From contig JALCCG010000001.1 in the NCBI GenBank assembly GCA_023212695.1, forward strand, positions 186,001-250,000: a stretch of DNA of 64,000 bases, given 5' to 3'. This stretch comes from Sporisorium sorghi. Its lineage: Eukaryota; Basidiomycota; Ustilaginomycetes; Ustilaginales; Ustilaginaceae. A model generated the notes under the pieces. It was given only the letters and a program-made list of their open reading frames with translations, did not search any database and was not told the origin of the DNA. Of the stretch, positions 62,279 to 64,000 are shown one piece after another; position 1 is the stretch's first letter; each line of letters starts with the position of its first letter. The position numbers were made by a program, and so were the translations under genes.

Positions 62279-63712
62279 TCAGCGGGAGCCAAGCAACTGA
62301 ATGCCTTCGTGTATGAGGACGTTTAGTTCTTCCGTCATTTTTTTCGCAGCTCCGTCAACCGTATCCTTATTGTAATATACCGGCGTAAAGTACTTATCAA
62401 ACACCGAGTCCACGGCCTGATACGTCAGATAAGGATTGAATGGCATGGTCCCGTTGTTGTACTTTAATTCGTTCTGAATGAATTCAACGTTCATTTTGTC
62501 AAAATCCGTCTCTTTCGGCAGCAGTTCCATCAGTTTGCGCGTCCCGGGCAGGGCGAGGCCCGCCTTGACTTGTTCCTCCTCCGGCTTGCCGCCGAGAAAC
62601 CATTCGTACACCGTCCAGGCTTCTTTCGGATGCTTCGTTTGGCTGTAGATCATCGCTCCAGTCCCAAAGGCTGTCGGCGAAATACGGGTTCCGTCATCCG
62701 CCACAGGCGCCGGAGCCACGCCAAAGTCCGCCAGACGGTCCTTTGTCAACGGATTGGCTTTCAGGAAGCCTGAGCCACGGTACCCTATCATCATCATTGC
62801 TGCTTTGTTTTCGACGAACAGTTGGCCGACCCAATCTGTTGCCGGATGCAGCGGGTTCGGTCCGATCATAGATTTAGTCGTGTCTGCCCAAAACTGAAGC
62901 AGTTTCTTCACTTCCGGCTTTGTATATTCCGCCGATTTGAAGTCGGAGCTGTAAGCGCTACTTCCCATCTGCAGAAGCTGCAGGTTGAGCAGATCCTGGT
63001 TAGCCGCGATATTGCCTTTATAATAGGTGAGACCGTATTGTGTCACCTTGTCTCCGCTTTTCACCGTCAGCTTTTTGGCCAACTCCACGAGTTCGCTCCA
63101 CGTCATCGCTTCCGTGCTGCTGGGAAACGGCACTCCCGCAGCTTCAAACAACTTTTTGTTGTAAAAAATCGTAAAGTCGGGCGACACGTCCATCGGGAAT
63201 CCGTATAGCTCCCCTTCCCCTTGCTTTCCTTTCACGGGATCGTAGCGATACTGGTTGACGATGGGCAGAAAATCGTCCGGTTGAAGCACCGCACTGCTGT
63301 TGAAATAATCGGTTAAATCAAGCGCCATCCCTTTGTTGACATAGCCTGGCAGCTCAGACAAATCGGTGCGAATAATGTCAGGAACATTCCCCGCTGTTAT
63401 CATCGACATCAACTTGTTGTAATCGGCCGGTACGGTTTCGATTTTAATATTCGGATGTTCTTTCTCGAACTCCGCGATCATCTCGGGAGTAAATTCGTGA
63501 TCGTGCATCGTATGGCGGATGACGACTTGTTCTCCGTTGCTTTCGGCTTGCGACGTGGCAGGCGATGATGCCTCCGCACTCCCGGACGCAGCCGGATTGT
63601 CCTTGGAAAGTGTTTCTCCCGATTGAGGCGAGCTGCTGGAGCAGGCGCTCACGAAAAACAGGCATAAAGTGATCATTGTGCACAGCACTGCGGAGCCTAA
63701 ACGTTTTTTCAT
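62279..63712 (-). CDS. extracellular sugar-binding lipoprotein (family 1)
   Basis: 477 residues. Signal peptide with lipobox VSAC, then a Ser/Ala-rich linker (about 25-60) and a family 1 binding fold: FEKEHPNIKIETVPADYNKL, AGNVPDIIRTDLSELPG, YGFPMDVSPDFTIFYNKKLF. ATG 63712 follows AAAAGGGGACACC. First structural gene of a four-gene leftward operon (receptor, two permeases, methyltransferase). Two Zur-box-like sites upstream suggest zinc-linked control, unusual for a sugar importer. Confidence 0.92.
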   Translation of the reverse strand: MKKRLGSAVLCTMITLCLFFVSACSSSSPQSGETLSKDNPAASGSAEASSPATSQAESNGEQVVIRHTMHDHEFTPEMIAEFEKEHPNIKIETVPADYNKLMSMITAGNVPDIIRTDLSELPGYVNKGMALDLTDYFNSSAVLQPDDFLPIVNQYRYDPVKGKQGEGELYGFPMDVSPDFTIFYNKKLFEAAGVPFPSSTEAMTWSELVELAKKLTVKSGDKVTQYGLTYYKGNIAANQDLLNLQLLQMGSSAYSSDFKSAEYTKPEVKKLLQFWADTTKSMIGPNPLHPATDWVGQLFVENKAAMMMIGYRGSGFLKANPLTKDRLADFGVAPAPVADDGTRISPTAFGTGAMIYSQTKHPKEAWTVYEWFLGGKPEEEQVKAGLALPGTRKLMELLPKETDFDKMNVEFIQNELKYNNGTMPFNPYLTYQAVDSVFDKYFTPVYYNKDTVDGAAKKMTEELNVLIHEGIQLLGSR

Positions 63713-63816
63713 CTTACGGTGTCCCCTTTTTTGAATTGAAATTATTGCTTAACGTTTTGTTATTATCGTGCGATTCATGACTCCATATTTGGGGTATGTC
63801 TCGTTTGTTTTGCTCC

Positions 63817-63867
63817 CTAACCATCGCACCCACAACATAAAAGCTGGAATTTATTCCAGTTGATCAT
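63817..63867 (-). CDS. Cys-rich leader ORF, 16 codons
   Basis: On the minus strand ATG 63867 is preceded by AAGAAGGGGG at good spacing. The product is MINWNKFQLLCCGCDG, with three cysteines in CCGC. It lies 104 bases before the binding-protein gene and downstream of a Zur-like site. It also contains the perfect palindrome CTGGAATTTATTCCAG (63844-63859). It could be a regulatory leader peptide; it is too short for homology and may be chance. Confidence 0.35.
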   Translation of the reverse strand: MINWNKFQLLCCGCDG

Positions 63868-63889
63868 AGATATTCCCCCTTCTTGTAAA

Positions 63890-63977
63890 CAGTAATAATT
63901 ACGATTTGAAATGATGTATACTTTTCCCTTACGTGGAAAATATGATGATGAAATCGCGTTAATCGTAATGATTACTA
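63890..63977. promoter_or_regulatory. two Zur-box-like palindromes
   Basis: Minus strand 63904-63890 reads TCGTAATTATTACTG and plus strand 63963-63977 reads TCGTAATGATTACTA; the B. subtilis Zur consensus is TCGTAATNATTACGA, so they match at 13 and 14 of 15 positions. They are 73 bases apart, about seven helical turns. The left site can serve the leftward ABC operon; the right one, which precedes a TATACT -10-like sequence at 63988, may serve a rightward gene beyond the window. Confidence 0.6.
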
Positions 63978-64000
63978 TTAAAAATGATATACTATCTTAT

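Overview
The window reads as chromosomal DNA of an endospore-forming, low-to-mid GC member of the Bacillota, most like Paenibacillus. This is an inference from gene content: a gerA-type spore germination operon, a sporulenol-type squalene-hopene cyclase, LplB/LplC-like and CUT1 sugar ABC transporters, many large glycoside hydrolases, strong AGGAGG ribosome binding sites and frequent TTG/GTG starts. No rRNA, tRNA or CRISPR array was seen.

Layout. 1-3730: a truncated GGDEF-like histidine kinase, a Bcr/CflA-type drug exporter and a VanW protein. 3717-7390: decay zone with a StyA-like monooxygenase pseudogene that ends at a dif-like site, an intact cytochrome P450, and two truncated genes fused end to end (solute-binding protein and sugar isomerase). 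7605-12164: a three-gene signalling operon (papain-like enzyme, hybrid histidine kinase with two kinase modules, NarL-type regulator); the kinase signal peptide is out of frame across a run of eight T. 12219-14087: helically phased GTCAT repeats with a very short transcription unit, then a Fur-boxed Rrf2 regulator and a luciferase-like oxidoreductase. 14211-19485: DUF4184 protein, a 58-residue membrane protein and a gerB-gerA-gerC operon. 20092-38284: a carbohydrate island with a divergent GxGYxYP protein, a GntR/LacI regulator, an unclassified glycosidase, a GH38 mannosidase, an ABC importer, a broken glutaminase-A-like gene and a GH106-like hydrolase. 38342-42040: a 3.7 kb segment between two same-direction dif-like sites (broken PHP-type hydrolase, MerR regulator, DUF554 protein). 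42251-48247: a second sugar ABC operon, sqhC and a small Cys-rich protein.

48250-59540 is an AT-richer mosaic accessory region. It holds a nucleotidyltransferase gene between inverted repeats, a T-box riboswitch without its normal gene, a Tn554-type tyrosine recombinase gene split by a 171-bp piece of sqhC, and single-gene modules (ABC-F protein; zinc-ribbon protein plus TetR; RibD-type reductase) separated by same-orientation copies of a TTAGYTKAAY core. Three of these copies carry a repeated TTCTTGTC arm pattern with fixed spacing. IS30 and IS200/IS605 remnants follow. This array is the best candidate for an undescribed mobile system.

59581-64000: a leftward CUT1 sugar ABC operon ending in a methyltransferase gene, headed by two Zur-box-like palindromes and a 16-codon Cys-rich leader ORF. 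All protein calls rest on motifs and family knowledge recalled without a database search.
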